From DASPUH01 sp964518505 (GTDB lineage: Bacteria; Chloroflexota; Limnocylindria; Limnocylindrales; CSP1-4), in assembly GCA_964518505.1 (NCBI GenBank), contig CAZFGT010000001.1:62001-126000 (forward strand): DNA of 64,000 bases, read 5' to 3'. The number at the start of each line of letters is the position of its first letter. Position 1 is the first letter of the stretch. The notes below the pieces were generated by a model, which saw only the letters and a list, made by a program, of their open reading frames with translations, ran no database searches and had not been told where the DNA came from. A program made the translations under genes and the position numbers. Below, in pieces: positions 32,649 to 41,091 of this stretch.

Positions 32649-34406
32649 CTACTTGTTGATCCAGACCGAGTTGAAGAGCTCGGTCAGGTTGCCGGCCCCC
32701 TGGAAGCCCTGGACGTACGACGCCATGGCCCCGGGTGGAGTCGAGTTGACGAGCGGCACGGTCGGCATGTCGGCCGCGAGCAGATCCTGCGCCTTCTCCC
32801 AGAGGCTCTGGACCTGGCTCGGGTCGGTGGCCGCCAGGGCCTGGTTCATGGTCGTGTTGAGTGCGTCGTTCTTGTAGCCGAACTCGGGCGACGGCGTGGT
32901 CCCGTTGTAGTGGAAGAACGCGGTGTCGAGGAAGTTGTCCGGGCCCGCCCAGTCACAGGTCCAGCCGAGCAGCCACATCGGCAACTTGCCGACCTCCTCG
33001 TCGGAGATGTAGCCGGTGTGCCAGCCCTCGCTCTTGAGGTTGATGGTGAAGCCGACGGCCTGGAGGTCCTGGGCGATGGCCTGGGCCATGTCCTTGGGAT
33101 CGGGCATGTACGGCCGCACCGTGTCGGAGGGGTAGTACAGATCGAGGGTCAGCCCCGAGGCCGGGACGCCCGACGCCGTGATGGCGTCCTTGGCCTTCTG
33201 GACGTCGTAGGTGGGCAGGTTCTCCGGCTTGTAGTACTGCGTCGACGGCGGCATCCAGTTGTCGGCCGGCTTGGCCTGGCCGGCGTAGAAGGCGTCGATG
33301 TAGGACTGCTTGTTGACCGCGTAGGCGATCGCCAGGCGGATGTTCTTGTTGGCCAGCAGCGCGTGCTGGGCCGGGTCGATCGCACCCGGCGTGCTCGCGT
33401 CCTGGTTCATCGAGATCTGGCCGATGTTGCACGACTGGCCGCGGTCGATGACCGTCAGGGCCGTGTTGGTCTTGATCGTGGCCAGGTCCGACGGGGCGAC
33501 CGTCTGGGCCATGTCGATGCCGCCGGACTGGAGGGCCTGCAGCTTCGAGGTCTGGTCCTGGAAGGGCTTGAAGGCGATCGCGTCGAGGTGCGCGACCCCG
33601 TCAGGATTCCAGTAGTTGGGGTTCTTGACGAGGTCGATCTCCACGCCGGGGGTCCACGACTTCCACATGAACGGCCCCGTGCCGACCATGCTTTCGCCCT
33701 GGCCCTGGGCGTACTTGTTGTCCTTGAGCGGGACCGTGTCCGCGGCATCCTTCTTGAGGGCGACTTCGCTCTGGATGCCGAACACCACGTTGGTCTGGCT
33801 GAGCAGGAGGTTGGACTGGGGGTTCTTGAGGGTGAGCACGAAGGTCGACTCGTCAGGCGCGCTGACGGAGGCGACGTTGGAGGCCGTGCCGAAGCCGCCG
33901 AAGACGGCCCCGTAGTAGTACGCGTTGTCCTGCAGCTCACCCTTGGGGAAGGCCTGCCAGCGCTGGTAGTTGAAGACCACGGCGTCGGCGTTGAAGTCGC
34001 TGCCGTCGTGGAACTTGACGCCCGTGCGCAGCTTGAAGGTGTACGTCTTGCCATCCGCGCTGACGGTCGGCAGGGCGCTGGCCAGCACCGGGACCACGTC
34101 GCTGACGGTGCCGGGCTTGAGCCCGACGAGGGTCTCCACGACCTGGTCCGCGACGTATGACGAGTTGCTGTCACTGATGATGGCCGGGTCGGCAAAGACC
34201 ATGTCGCCATCGAGGCCGACGACGAGCGTGCCGCCGTTCTTGGGCGTCAGCGCGGTGGAGGCCGACGCGGCCGGCGTGCCCGTCGCGCCGCTCGCCGGCG
34301 TGCTCGTGGGGGTGCCCGCGGTGGGCGTGGCGGTCCCTGCGGACCCGCACGCGCTGAGGGCAAGCCCCAGCACGGCGAGCAGGGCGCCGAAGCGTTTGCT
34401 GATCAT
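32649..34406 (-). CDS. SBP_bac_5 substrate-binding lipoprotein (operon 1)
   Basis: 585 residues. Lipoprotein signal with lipobox LSAC (Cys20), then a Thr/Ala/Pro/Ser-rich linker to about residue 55, then a family-5 solute-binding fold: GGTLVVGLDGDMVFADPAIISDS, ALPTVSADGKTYTFKLRTGVKFHDGSDFNADAVVFNYQRW, VGTGPFMWKSWTPG, RLAIAYAVNKQSYIDAFY, TCDWAGPDNFLDTAFFHYNG. Anchored outside the membrane; peptide-like ligands are the family norm but the ligand cannot be read. Strong GAGGAGG before the ATG. First gene of its operon. Confidence 0.93.
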   Translation of the reverse strand: MISKRFGALLAVLGLALSACGSAGTATPTAGTPTSTPASGATGTPAASASTALTPKNGGTLVVGLDGDMVFADPAIISDSNSSYVADQVVETLVGLKPGTVSDVVPVLASALPTVSADGKTYTFKLRTGVKFHDGSDFNADAVVFNYQRWQAFPKGELQDNAYYYGAVFGGFGTASNVASVSAPDESTFVLTLKNPQSNLLLSQTNVVFGIQSEVALKKDAADTVPLKDNKYAQGQGESMVGTGPFMWKSWTPGVEIDLVKNPNYWNPDGVAHLDAIAFKPFQDQTSKLQALQSGGIDMAQTVAPSDLATIKTNTALTVIDRGQSCNIGQISMNQDASTPGAIDPAQHALLANKNIRLAIAYAVNKQSYIDAFYAGQAKPADNWMPPSTQYYKPENLPTYDVQKAKDAITASGVPASGLTLDLYYPSDTVRPYMPDPKDMAQAIAQDLQAVGFTINLKSEGWHTGYISDEEVGKLPMWLLGWTCDWAGPDNFLDTAFFHYNGTTPSPEFGYKNDALNTTMNQALAATDPSQVQSLWEKAQDLLAADMPTVPLVNSTPPGAMASYVQGFQGAGNLTELFNSVWINK

Positions 34407-34462
34407 CCGTTCCTCCTCTAGAACGTCTGCCGATCGGCCCTACCCTGGCCGCGGACCTGGCG

Positions 34463-34484
34463 CGCCACCATCGCCCTGGTGGCG
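34463..34484 (-). terminator. Hairpin between the two ABC operons
   Basis: Perfect 8-bp arms CGCCACCA / TGGTGGCG with a 6-base loop in the 148-bp gap after the operon-2 OppF-type gene and before SBP1. Probably terminates operon 2; it could also be an operator of operon 1. No T-tract. Confidence 0.45.
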
Positions 34485-34554
34485 TCGGCGGATGGCACAT
34501 GATGCCACACGCGACACGGGCGGCTACCATCCGCTGGCCGCCCGCGCGTGAGCG

Positions 34555-35721
34555 TCACACGGGCGGGGGGCCCGGTTGCTGGAGCGACGGGAAGGGGATC
34601 TCGGCCACGTCGCCGACGTCCGCCGAGACGACCGCGGGCGCCTTGGCCGCGGCGCTCGTGACGCGCTCGGATGAGACCTGCTCGGCGTAATGGCAGGCCA
34701 CGCGATGGCCGGTCGACAGCTCGCGGAAGGGCGGATCCTCCGTGCTGCAGTTCTCCGGGTTGCCCAGCTGCTCGCGCAGCCAGCAGCGCGTGTGGAAGCG
34801 GCAGCCCGACGGCGGGGCGGCAGGGCTGGGCACGTCGCCCTTGAGGACCAGACGCTTCTTGTGGATCCGCGGGTCCGGATCGGGGATGGCCGACAGGAGG
34901 GCCACCGTGTAGGGGTGGCGGGGGTTGCTGAAGGTCTCGGCCGTATCGGCAAGCTCGACGAGCTTGCCCAGGTACATCACGCCGACCCGGTCGCTGATGT
35001 ACTCGATGACCGACAGGTTGTGGGCGATGAAGAGGTAGGTGAAGCCGAACGCCTCGCGGAGATCCAGCAGCAGGTTCAGGATCTGCGACTGGATCGAGAC
35101 GTCAAGGGCCGACACAGCTTCGTCGCAGACGATGAAGTCGGGCTCCAGGACGAGCGCCCGGGCGATGCCGATGCGCTGCCGCTGGCCGCCGCTGAACTCG
35201 TGCGGGTAGCGGCGCGTGTAGTCACGCCGCAGGCCCACGGTCTCCAGGGCGTCCTCGACCTTCTTGATGCGGATCTTGCTGTCGCTGATGCCCTGGGCGA
35301 CGAGGCCCTCGCCGATGATGTCGAGCACGGGCATGCGCGGGTTGAGCGACCCGTAGGGGTCCTGGAAGATGATCTGCATCCGTTTCCGGATGCGCCGCAG
35401 CTCGCGCGCCGACAGGGTGCTCATGTCACGCCCGTCGAAGACGACCTTGCCCGACGTGGGCTTCTGCAGGTACAGCACCGTGCGGCCGAGCGTGGTCTTG
35501 CCGCAGCCCGATTCGCCGACGAGGCCAAGCACCTCGCCCTTGGTCAGGTCCAGCGACACCCCGTCGACGGCCTTGACGTCGCCGACGTGGCGCCGCAGCA
35601 CGCCGCCCATGATGGGGTAGTACTTGACGAGGTCCTGGATCTGGAGGAGGACCTCGCTACTCGGCCCGGATGAGGCTGCGGTGCCCGTCGCGGGGGCTTG
35701 GCTGGCCGGCGGCGCGCTCAC
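34555..35721 (-). CDS. Peptide/nickel-type ABC transporter ATPase, OppF/DppF class (operon 2)
   Basis: 388 residues. Walker A GESGCGKTTLGRTVLYLQ, signature HEFSGGQRQRIGIARAL, Walker B FIVCDEAVSALD (Ala in place of the more usual Pro after Glu), H-loop FIAHNLSVIEY, C-terminal HPYTVALLSAIPDPDP and Cys cluster (CRFHTRCW ... ENCSTED ... VACHY). It has the same length as its operon-1 counterpart and clearly similar sequence. GTG start at 35719-35721 overlaps the D-class gene by GTGA. Confidence 0.92.
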   Translation of the reverse strand: MSAPPASQAPATGTAASSGPSSEVLLQIQDLVKYYPIMGGVLRRHVGDVKAVDGVSLDLTKGEVLGLVGESGCGKTTLGRTVLYLQKPTSGKVVFDGRDMSTLSARELRRIRKRMQIIFQDPYGSLNPRMPVLDIIGEGLVAQGISDSKIRIKKVEDALETVGLRRDYTRRYPHEFSGGQRQRIGIARALVLEPDFIVCDEAVSALDVSIQSQILNLLLDLREAFGFTYLFIAHNLSVIEYISDRVGVMYLGKLVELADTAETFSNPRHPYTVALLSAIPDPDPRIHKKRLVLKGDVPSPAAPPSGCRFHTRCWLREQLGNPENCSTEDPPFRELSTGHRVACHYAEQVSSERVTSAAAKAPAVVSADVGDVAEIPFPSLQQPGPPPV

Positions 35722-36821
35722 TGGCGGGTCACACTTTCGACCTGCACGAACGCTTCGGTCGGCACCGGGGGCGCGGGCGCCACGGCCGCGCGGCCCGGCC
35801 GTTGGGCCTCCGGCACGTGCAGCCAGCAGGCGACTCGCTGGCTCTGGTCAGCCGGCGGCGCGGCCAGCGGCGGCTCGAAGTCATGGCACGGCTCGAACGC
35901 GTATGGGCATCGCGGTTCGAAGCGGCACCCGGCCGGCATCCGGAATGGGTTGGGTACCGTCCCCTTGATGACGTTCAGCCGCTGGCCCTTCGGCACGTGT
36001 GACGGGATGGACCGCAGCAGGCCCTCTGTGTAGGGGTGCTTGGGCCGCAGGATGACGTCCTCAACGCTGCCCGTCTCGACGATCTTGCCGGCGTACATCA
36101 CGGCCGCCTGCTGGACCGTCTCGGCCACCACGGCCAGGTCGTGGGTGATGAGCAGCAGGGCGGCCCCGCTCTCCTGCTGGAGGGCCTTGATGAGCTCCAG
36201 GATCTGGGCCTGGATGGTCACGTCAAGGGCCGTCGTGGGTTCGTCAGCGACCACGAGCTTGGGGTCGCAGGCGAGCGCCATGGCGATCATGACGCGCTGG
36301 CGCATGCCGCCCGACATCTCGTGCGGGTACTGCTTGGCGCGTCGCTCGGGGCCAGGGATGCCGACGAGGCGCAGCATCTCGATGGCGCGATCCAGGCCCG
36401 CCTTCTTGCTGACACGGCGGTGCTGCACGACCGCCTCGCCGATCTGGTCGCCGATGGTGAAGACCGGGTTGAGCGAGGTCATGGGCTCCTGGAAGATCAT
36501 CGTGATGTCGTTGCCACGGACCTCCCGCATCTCAGCCTCGGGGAGGCGCAGCAGGTCACGGCCGTCGAACCAGATCTCGCCCGAGACGATCTCCGCCGGC
36601 GGGATGTCGAGCAGGCGCATGATGGTCAGCGACGTCACGCTCTTGCCGCAGCCGGACTCGCCGACCAGGCCCATGGTCTCGCCGCGCTTGATGGAGAAGC
36701 TGACGCCGTCCACCGCGGGCACGGTGCCGTCCATGACGTGGAAGTAGGTGCGCAGGTCGCGCACCTCCAGGAGGACGTCCGGCGGGGGCGGGACGCCCGG
36801 ACCCAGTACCGTTTCGGTCAT
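35718..36821 (-). CDS. Peptide/nickel-type ABC transporter ATPase, OppD/DppD class (operon 2)
   Basis: 367 residues from ATG 36819-36821 (MTETVLGPG), which overlaps the permease stop by ATGA. Walker A GESGCGKSVTSLTIMRLL, signature HEMSGGMRQRVMIAMAL, Walker B LVVADEPTTALDVT, H-loop ITHDLAVVAE. C-terminal Cys-containing extension CRFEPRCPYAFEPCHDF. A 34-residue upstream extension in frame is shadow of the permease gene. Confidence 0.93.
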   Translation of the reverse strand: MTETVLGPGVPPPPDVLLEVRDLRTYFHVMDGTVPAVDGVSFSIKRGETMGLVGESGCGKSVTSLTIMRLLDIPPAEIVSGEIWFDGRDLLRLPEAEMREVRGNDITMIFQEPMTSLNPVFTIGDQIGEAVVQHRRVSKKAGLDRAIEMLRLVGIPGPERRAKQYPHEMSGGMRQRVMIAMALACDPKLVVADEPTTALDVTIQAQILELIKALQQESGAALLLITHDLAVVAETVQQAAVMYAGKIVETGSVEDVILRPKHPYTEGLLRSIPSHVPKGQRLNVIKGTVPNPFRMPAGCRFEPRCPYAFEPCHDFEPPLAAPPADQSQRVACWLHVPEAQRPGRAAVAPAPPVPTEAFVQVESVTRQ

Positions 36822-37774
36822 AGCCGGGCCCGAGGATCGAGCGCGTCGCGCAGGCCGTCGCCGATGAAGTTGATCGACAGGACGGTGAGGGCGATGGCCA
36901 TGCCGGGGAAGAAGGCCCACCACCAGTTGCCGAAGATGAGCGCGGTCTGCGCGTTGGAGAGGGCGTTGCCCCAGCTCGTCTGGTCCTCGCTGATGCCGAA
37001 TCCCAGGTAGCTGACGAAGGCCTCCAGGACGATGTTGCTGGCCATCAGCAGGGTCATGGCCACGATGACCGGCCCGAGGGCGTTAGGCAGGATGTGGCGG
37101 AACGTGATGCGCACATTGCTCACGCCGACCGCCCGTGCCGCCTCCACGAAATCGGCCTCGCGCAGGCTCAGGAACGATGCGCGCACGAGCCGGGCGATGA
37201 GCGGCCAGGAGAGCAGCCCGAAGATGAGGATCAGGGCCACCACCGAGCCCTGGCCGAAGAAGCGCGCGGCGACCAGGATGACGAACAGGAACGGGATGGC
37301 GAACAGGACGTCGACGAGCCGCATCAGGAGGTTGTCGACCAGGCCGCCGGCGAAGCCGGACACCGCCCCGATGATGACGCCGGTCAATCCGGCGATGCTC
37401 ATCGAGAAGAAGCCGATGGCGACCGAGATGCGGGCCCCATTGAGGACCATCGTCAGGACGTCACGGCCGTTGTTGTCGGTGCCGAAGGGGTGGCTGAGGG
37501 CCGGACCCGTGCCCCCCGGGATAGGCGACCCGGGGATGTCGAGCGGGTTGTACGGGATGAGGATCGGCCCCAGGATCGCGATGCCCACCATCACGCCGAA
37601 GATGCCGAGGCCCATCAGGGCCATCTTGTGGCGCTTGAAGCGGCGCCACGCGAGCTGCCACTGGCTGAGCGACTCGAGGGCGACCTCGACGTCCGCGACG
37701 GCGATGGCGCCGGTCGCATCGACGGCCGGGGCGACCGCCGGGACCGGAGCGGTCAGCTTGGGGGTGGTGGCCAT
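36818..37774 (-). CDS. ABC transporter permease, OppC/DppC class (operon 2)
   Basis: 318 residues. A ~30-residue Ala/Val/Pro-rich cytosolic leader precedes WRRFKRHKMALMGLGIFGVMVGIAILGPILIP (helix 1). FGTDNNGRDVLTMVLNGARISV, the EAA loop LREADFVEAARAVGVSNVRITFRHILPNALGP and the terminal FIGDGLRDALDPRARL identify the C-class permease. Follows the B-class gene by 10 bp. Confidence 0.93.
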   Translation of the reverse strand: MATTPKLTAPVPAVAPAVDATGAIAVADVEVALESLSQWQLAWRRFKRHKMALMGLGIFGVMVGIAILGPILIPYNPLDIPGSPIPGGTGPALSHPFGTDNNGRDVLTMVLNGARISVAIGFFSMSIAGLTGVIIGAVSGFAGGLVDNLLMRLVDVLFAIPFLFVILVAARFFGQGSVVALILIFGLLSWPLIARLVRASFLSLREADFVEAARAVGVSNVRITFRHILPNALGPVIVAMTLLMASNIVLEAFVSYLGFGISEDQTSWGNALSNAQTALIFGNWWWAFFPGMAIALTVLSINFIGDGLRDALDPRARL

Positions 37775-37784
37775 CGTCCCGCCC

Positions 37785-38891
37785 TCAGTCGTAGCGGATG
37801 CGCGGGTCGGCGACGGCGTAGAGCACGTCGGCGACCAGGTTGGCGACCACCACCAGGACCGACCCGATGAGGACCAGCCCCATCAACAGGAAGTAGTCCC
37901 GGTTGTTGACCCCCTCGTAGAAGAGGAGGCCCATGCCCGGCCACGAGAAGACCGTCTCGGTGACGATGGCCCCCGAGAAGATGGCCGCGATCTCCAGGGT
38001 GATGTTGGTCAGGATGGGCAGCAGGGCGTTGCGGAACGCGTGGCGGAAGATGACCCGCGACGACGGCAGCCCCTTGGCCTTGGCCGTCCGGACGTAGTCC
38101 TGGTTGAGCGAATCGAGCATCGCCGAGCGGACGAAGCGGCTGTCGCCGGCGACGCTGACGGCGACCAGCGTGATCACCGGCAGGACGAGGTGGCGGCCGA
38201 TGTCAAGGAGGTTCGGGATCGGGTTCGCCACGAGGGCCGCCCAGTACGCATTCGTGCCCCACGGGGCCGGCGAAGACCGGGCATCGATGATGCCCTGCGG
38301 CGGGAAGATCCGCAGGGTCACCCCGAACGCGAAGATCAGCATCAGGCCCAGCCAGAACGTGGGCAGGGCGTAAAGGACGTAGCTGGTGAACGTGACCGCG
38401 TTGTCGTACAGGCTGTAGCGGCGCACCGCGGCGGTCACACCGGCGACGATGGCGATGGAGATCCAGATGACCGTGGCGGTGCTCATCAGGATCAGGGTGG
38501 CCGGCAGGCGGCTGAGGATCAGGTCGGAGACGGGCTGGCTATAGAAGATCGACAGCCCGAAGTCCCCGTGGAGGATCCCGTTCGTACCGCCGCCCAAGAA
38601 CGTGGGAAAGAAGTTCGGCAGGCCGCTGCTTGCGAACAGGCTGCCGGCGTCGCAGTTCCAGATGCCGACCCAGCCCAGGTACTCGCGCACCACCCCGAAC
38701 ACGTCGGGGTTCTGCTCCAGGCACCACCGCTTGAGCCACGCGAGGACCTGCTCATGGGTGATGTGGGGGTTCTGATTGAAGACGGCCTCGGGCCCGCCGG
38801 GGGCCTGGATCATCAGCCAGAAGCTGACGAGCGAGATGACGAAGATGACCGGTATGGCCTGGATCACCCGCCGGAGGATGTACTTGGTCAT
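37785..38891 (-). CDS. ABC transporter permease, OppB/DppB class (operon 2)
   Basis: 368 residues, longer than operon-1 DppB. Starts MTKYILRRVIQAIPVIFVISLVSFWLMIQAPGGPE. It has an enlarged first periplasmic region (residues ~35-105, with Cys at EQNPDVFG / WNCDAGS) and ILHGDFGLSIFYSQPV before helix 2. The EAA loop LNQDYVRTAKAKGLPSSRVIFRHAFRNALLP and GAIVTETVFSWPGMGLL are typical, ending DPRIRYD. Confidence 0.93.
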   Translation of the reverse strand: MTKYILRRVIQAIPVIFVISLVSFWLMIQAPGGPEAVFNQNPHITHEQVLAWLKRWCLEQNPDVFGVVREYLGWVGIWNCDAGSLFASSGLPNFFPTFLGGGTNGILHGDFGLSIFYSQPVSDLILSRLPATLILMSTATVIWISIAIVAGVTAAVRRYSLYDNAVTFTSYVLYALPTFWLGLMLIFAFGVTLRIFPPQGIIDARSSPAPWGTNAYWAALVANPIPNLLDIGRHLVLPVITLVAVSVAGDSRFVRSAMLDSLNQDYVRTAKAKGLPSSRVIFRHAFRNALLPILTNITLEIAAIFSGAIVTETVFSWPGMGLLFYEGVNNRDYFLLMGLVLIGSVLVVVANLVADVLYAVADPRIRYD

Positions 38892-38994
38892 GCCTCTGCC
38901 CTACTGGTCTCGATCCGCGTCCACCTTGGTGGCTCGAGCCGTCTGACGATACACCTGCCTGCGAGGCGGGCCATCGCGAGTCGGCGGATGTGCA

Positions 38995-39026
38995 ACGGCG
39001 GGCGCGAGTCTCCTCGCGCCCGCCGT
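38995..39026 (-). terminator. Intercistronic hairpin between SBP and permease genes (operon 2)
   Basis: Perfect 14-bp arms ACGGCGGGCGCGAG / CTCGCGCCCGCCGT with a 4-base loop, about 50 bp after the SBP2 stop. Same position relative to genes as the operon-1 hairpin, but a different sequence. No T-tract; partial terminator or 3' stabiliser. Confidence 0.65.
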
Positions 39027-39077
39027 GCCATGACGCGCTCGGCGCGTCGCTGTTACGGGACGGGGTGTCTGCTACCG

Positions 39078-40934
39078 CTACGGGATGAAGTACCAGTCTT
39101 CGACGTTCCAGATCTCCCCGAAGGCGGCAGGGCTGTAGCCCGGCCAGTTGCCGACGTGGGTACTGACTCCGGTCGTCTCGGCGCGGTAGTAGATCGGGAT
39201 CTCCGGCGTGCCGGCGATGTAGGCGTCCTGGACGGCCTTGGCGGCATCGGCCTGCTGCTGCAGGTCGACGGCGCTCTTGAGGGTCGTCAGGGCGGCGTCC
39301 ATGGTCGGATCGCTGAAGCGGGTGTCGTTGCTCCCGGAGTTGTCACCCTTCTCCGGCCACTGGGTCGTGGCGTACGTGTAGAAGTAGTCGTTGTACGGGC
39401 TGCCGGTGATGACGTAGGCGAAGTCCGCCAGGTCGTAGTTACCGCGGTAGATGCTGCAGTCCGTGGTGGGGGTCGTCTTGGCCCACGTGGCGAACAGGGC
39501 GCTCGTCGCGTCGACCGTCTTGACGTAGCTCTTGACGTGGATGGCCTGCAGGTAGCCCTGGACCTTCTGCAGCTCGGTCAGGCGCGTCGGGTTGCCCGAC
39601 GTGGTGCAGAGCTCCAGGTTCAGGTCCTTGCCCTGGTACTGGAAGTTCCCGGTGGAGCCGATAGCCAGGCCGGCGGCCGTGAGGGCAGCCTGGGCCGCCG
39701 TCGGGTCGTAGGCCGGGCAGGTCTCGACGACGCCATACCAGAGGCCTGGCGGGGCGGGCGAGCAGGCCGGCTGGATGCTCTGGCCTGGGAACAGCACGCT
39801 GATCATGTCCGTCTTGTTGACGGACATGGCCAGCGCCTTGCGCACGGCCGGATCCCACAGGTCGTTGCCGCGGGTGTGGTTGGGGTCGTTGTTGATGTCA
39901 AGGTGCTCGTACTGCCATGCCGGGGCAGACTCGGCCTTGCCGATGCTCGGGTCGACCTTGGCCACGGCCGGGTAGTCGGCCTGGGTCATGTCGAACGCGA
40001 GGTCGAGCTTGCCGGCCAGGAAGTCGGCGATCTCGCCGTCCTTGGAGTCATAGAACACGAACTTGAGACCGGCCAGGTACGGCGCATGGGCCGTGCTGAC
40101 GCCACCGGCCCAGTTCGGGTTCGGCGCGTAGTCGATCTCGGTCTTGCTGGCGTTGGTGATCACGAAGGGCCCGTTGAAGGGCACCTTCGAGATGTCGGAG
40201 CTGACCGGATAGAGGCTCGAGGCCTTGGCGATCGGCACCGAGTTCAGGTAGGCACCGGGGAAGGGTCCGGTGGTCAGGAAGCCGAGCCAGCCGGCGTACA
40301 GATCCTTGAAGTGGATCGTGGCCGTCAGCTTGTCGGTCGACTCGTCGATACCGGAGATGTCCGGCCAGCCCACGGCGCACGCATTGCAGCCGGTCTGGCC
40401 CTTGTCGGTGGCCCACTTGTAGGTGGCCACGAAGTCGTCCATGGTCAGCGGCGTACCGTCCGACCACTTGAGGTTGGGCTTGAGGGTGACCTTGACATCG
40501 AACGTCGTGCCGTTGATCACGACGCCGCCATTCTCGGGCGTCGGCACGGTCGTGGCCAGGTCGGGGATGTACTTGCCGTCGGACGTGATGGCGACGAAGC
40601 CGCGTTCGGCGGGCTGGGTCGCTTCCACGGCCGAGTAGGACGTCGAGAACCAGACGTTCAGAGTGTCCTCAGGCTGCCACTCGCCCATCAGCAGGGTGCC
40701 GTTGGGGGCCGTGCTGCTGGGGGTCTTCGGCGCGTAATTGGTGCCGAAGAGCTTCTGGTCGACCGCTGACTGCGAAGCCGACGGCGACGCGGCCGGCCCG
40801 CTGCTCGTCGGGGCCGGGGTCGACGTGGCCGTCGTTGTGGCCGTTGGGGTGGATGTGGCCGTGCCGCCGCAGGCGGCCGCCACGAACATGGCAGAGGCCG
40901 CTAACGCGAGCGCCCTGCGAGTCCGAAGACCCAT
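39078..40934 (-). CDS. SBP_bac_5 substrate-binding lipoprotein (operon 2)
   Basis: 618 residues. Arg-rich N region, hydrophobic stretch and lipobox AAAC (Cys22), then a Thr/Ser/Pro linker to about residue 58. Family-5 fold: GTLLMGEWQPEDTLNVWFSTSYSAVEAT, VTLKPNLKWSDGTPLTMDDFVATYKWATD, VPFNGPFVITNASKTEIDYAPN, VRKALAMSVNKTDMISVLFPG, and a C-terminal IPIYYRAE. Several Cys pairs (GCNAC) could form disulphides outside the cell. AGGAGG upstream of ATG, and a consensus-like promoter at 41061-41091. Confidence 0.93.
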   Translation of the reverse strand: MGLRTRRALALAASAMFVAAACGGTATSTPTATTTATSTPAPTSSGPAASPSASQSAVDQKLFGTNYAPKTPSSTAPNGTLLMGEWQPEDTLNVWFSTSYSAVEATQPAERGFVAITSDGKYIPDLATTVPTPENGGVVINGTTFDVKVTLKPNLKWSDGTPLTMDDFVATYKWATDKGQTGCNACAVGWPDISGIDESTDKLTATIHFKDLYAGWLGFLTTGPFPGAYLNSVPIAKASSLYPVSSDISKVPFNGPFVITNASKTEIDYAPNPNWAGGVSTAHAPYLAGLKFVFYDSKDGEIADFLAGKLDLAFDMTQADYPAVAKVDPSIGKAESAPAWQYEHLDINNDPNHTRGNDLWDPAVRKALAMSVNKTDMISVLFPGQSIQPACSPAPPGLWYGVVETCPAYDPTAAQAALTAAGLAIGSTGNFQYQGKDLNLELCTTSGNPTRLTELQKVQGYLQAIHVKSYVKTVDATSALFATWAKTTPTTDCSIYRGNYDLADFAYVITGSPYNDYFYTYATTQWPEKGDNSGSNDTRFSDPTMDAALTTLKSAVDLQQQADAAKAVQDAYIAGTPEIPIYYRAETTGVSTHVGNWPGYSPAAFGEIWNVEDWYFIP

Positions 40935-41060
40935 CGGTATTCCTACCTCCTATGTCCGATGCCGGCCACCGGGACGGCGGCCGGTCACCCCTCTGCTCTG
41001 CGCCCCGCTATCGCGTCCGCGCACGCGGACGCCTCCCACGCTGGGCCCGAGCGCTGGCGC

Positions 41061-41091
41061 ATTATAAGGACGGCCCGTTGACGAGTGTCAA
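41061..41091 (-). promoter_or_regulatory. Sigma-70-type promoter of ABC operon 2
   Basis: Minus strand TTGACA (41086-41091) and TATAAT (41061-41066), both perfect, separated by 19 bp, two longer than ideal. The TGA of the upstream SBP3 gene (41088-41090) is part of the -35 box. The leader to the SBP2 ATG would be about 120 bases. Confidence 0.7.

Noticed and set aside
37032..40769. Very long plus-strand open frame (1245 codons) across ABC operon 2
   Set aside because: It is antisense to clear permease and SBP genes, has Arg/Gly/Asp-rich low-information sequence, and results from GC-rich third positions.
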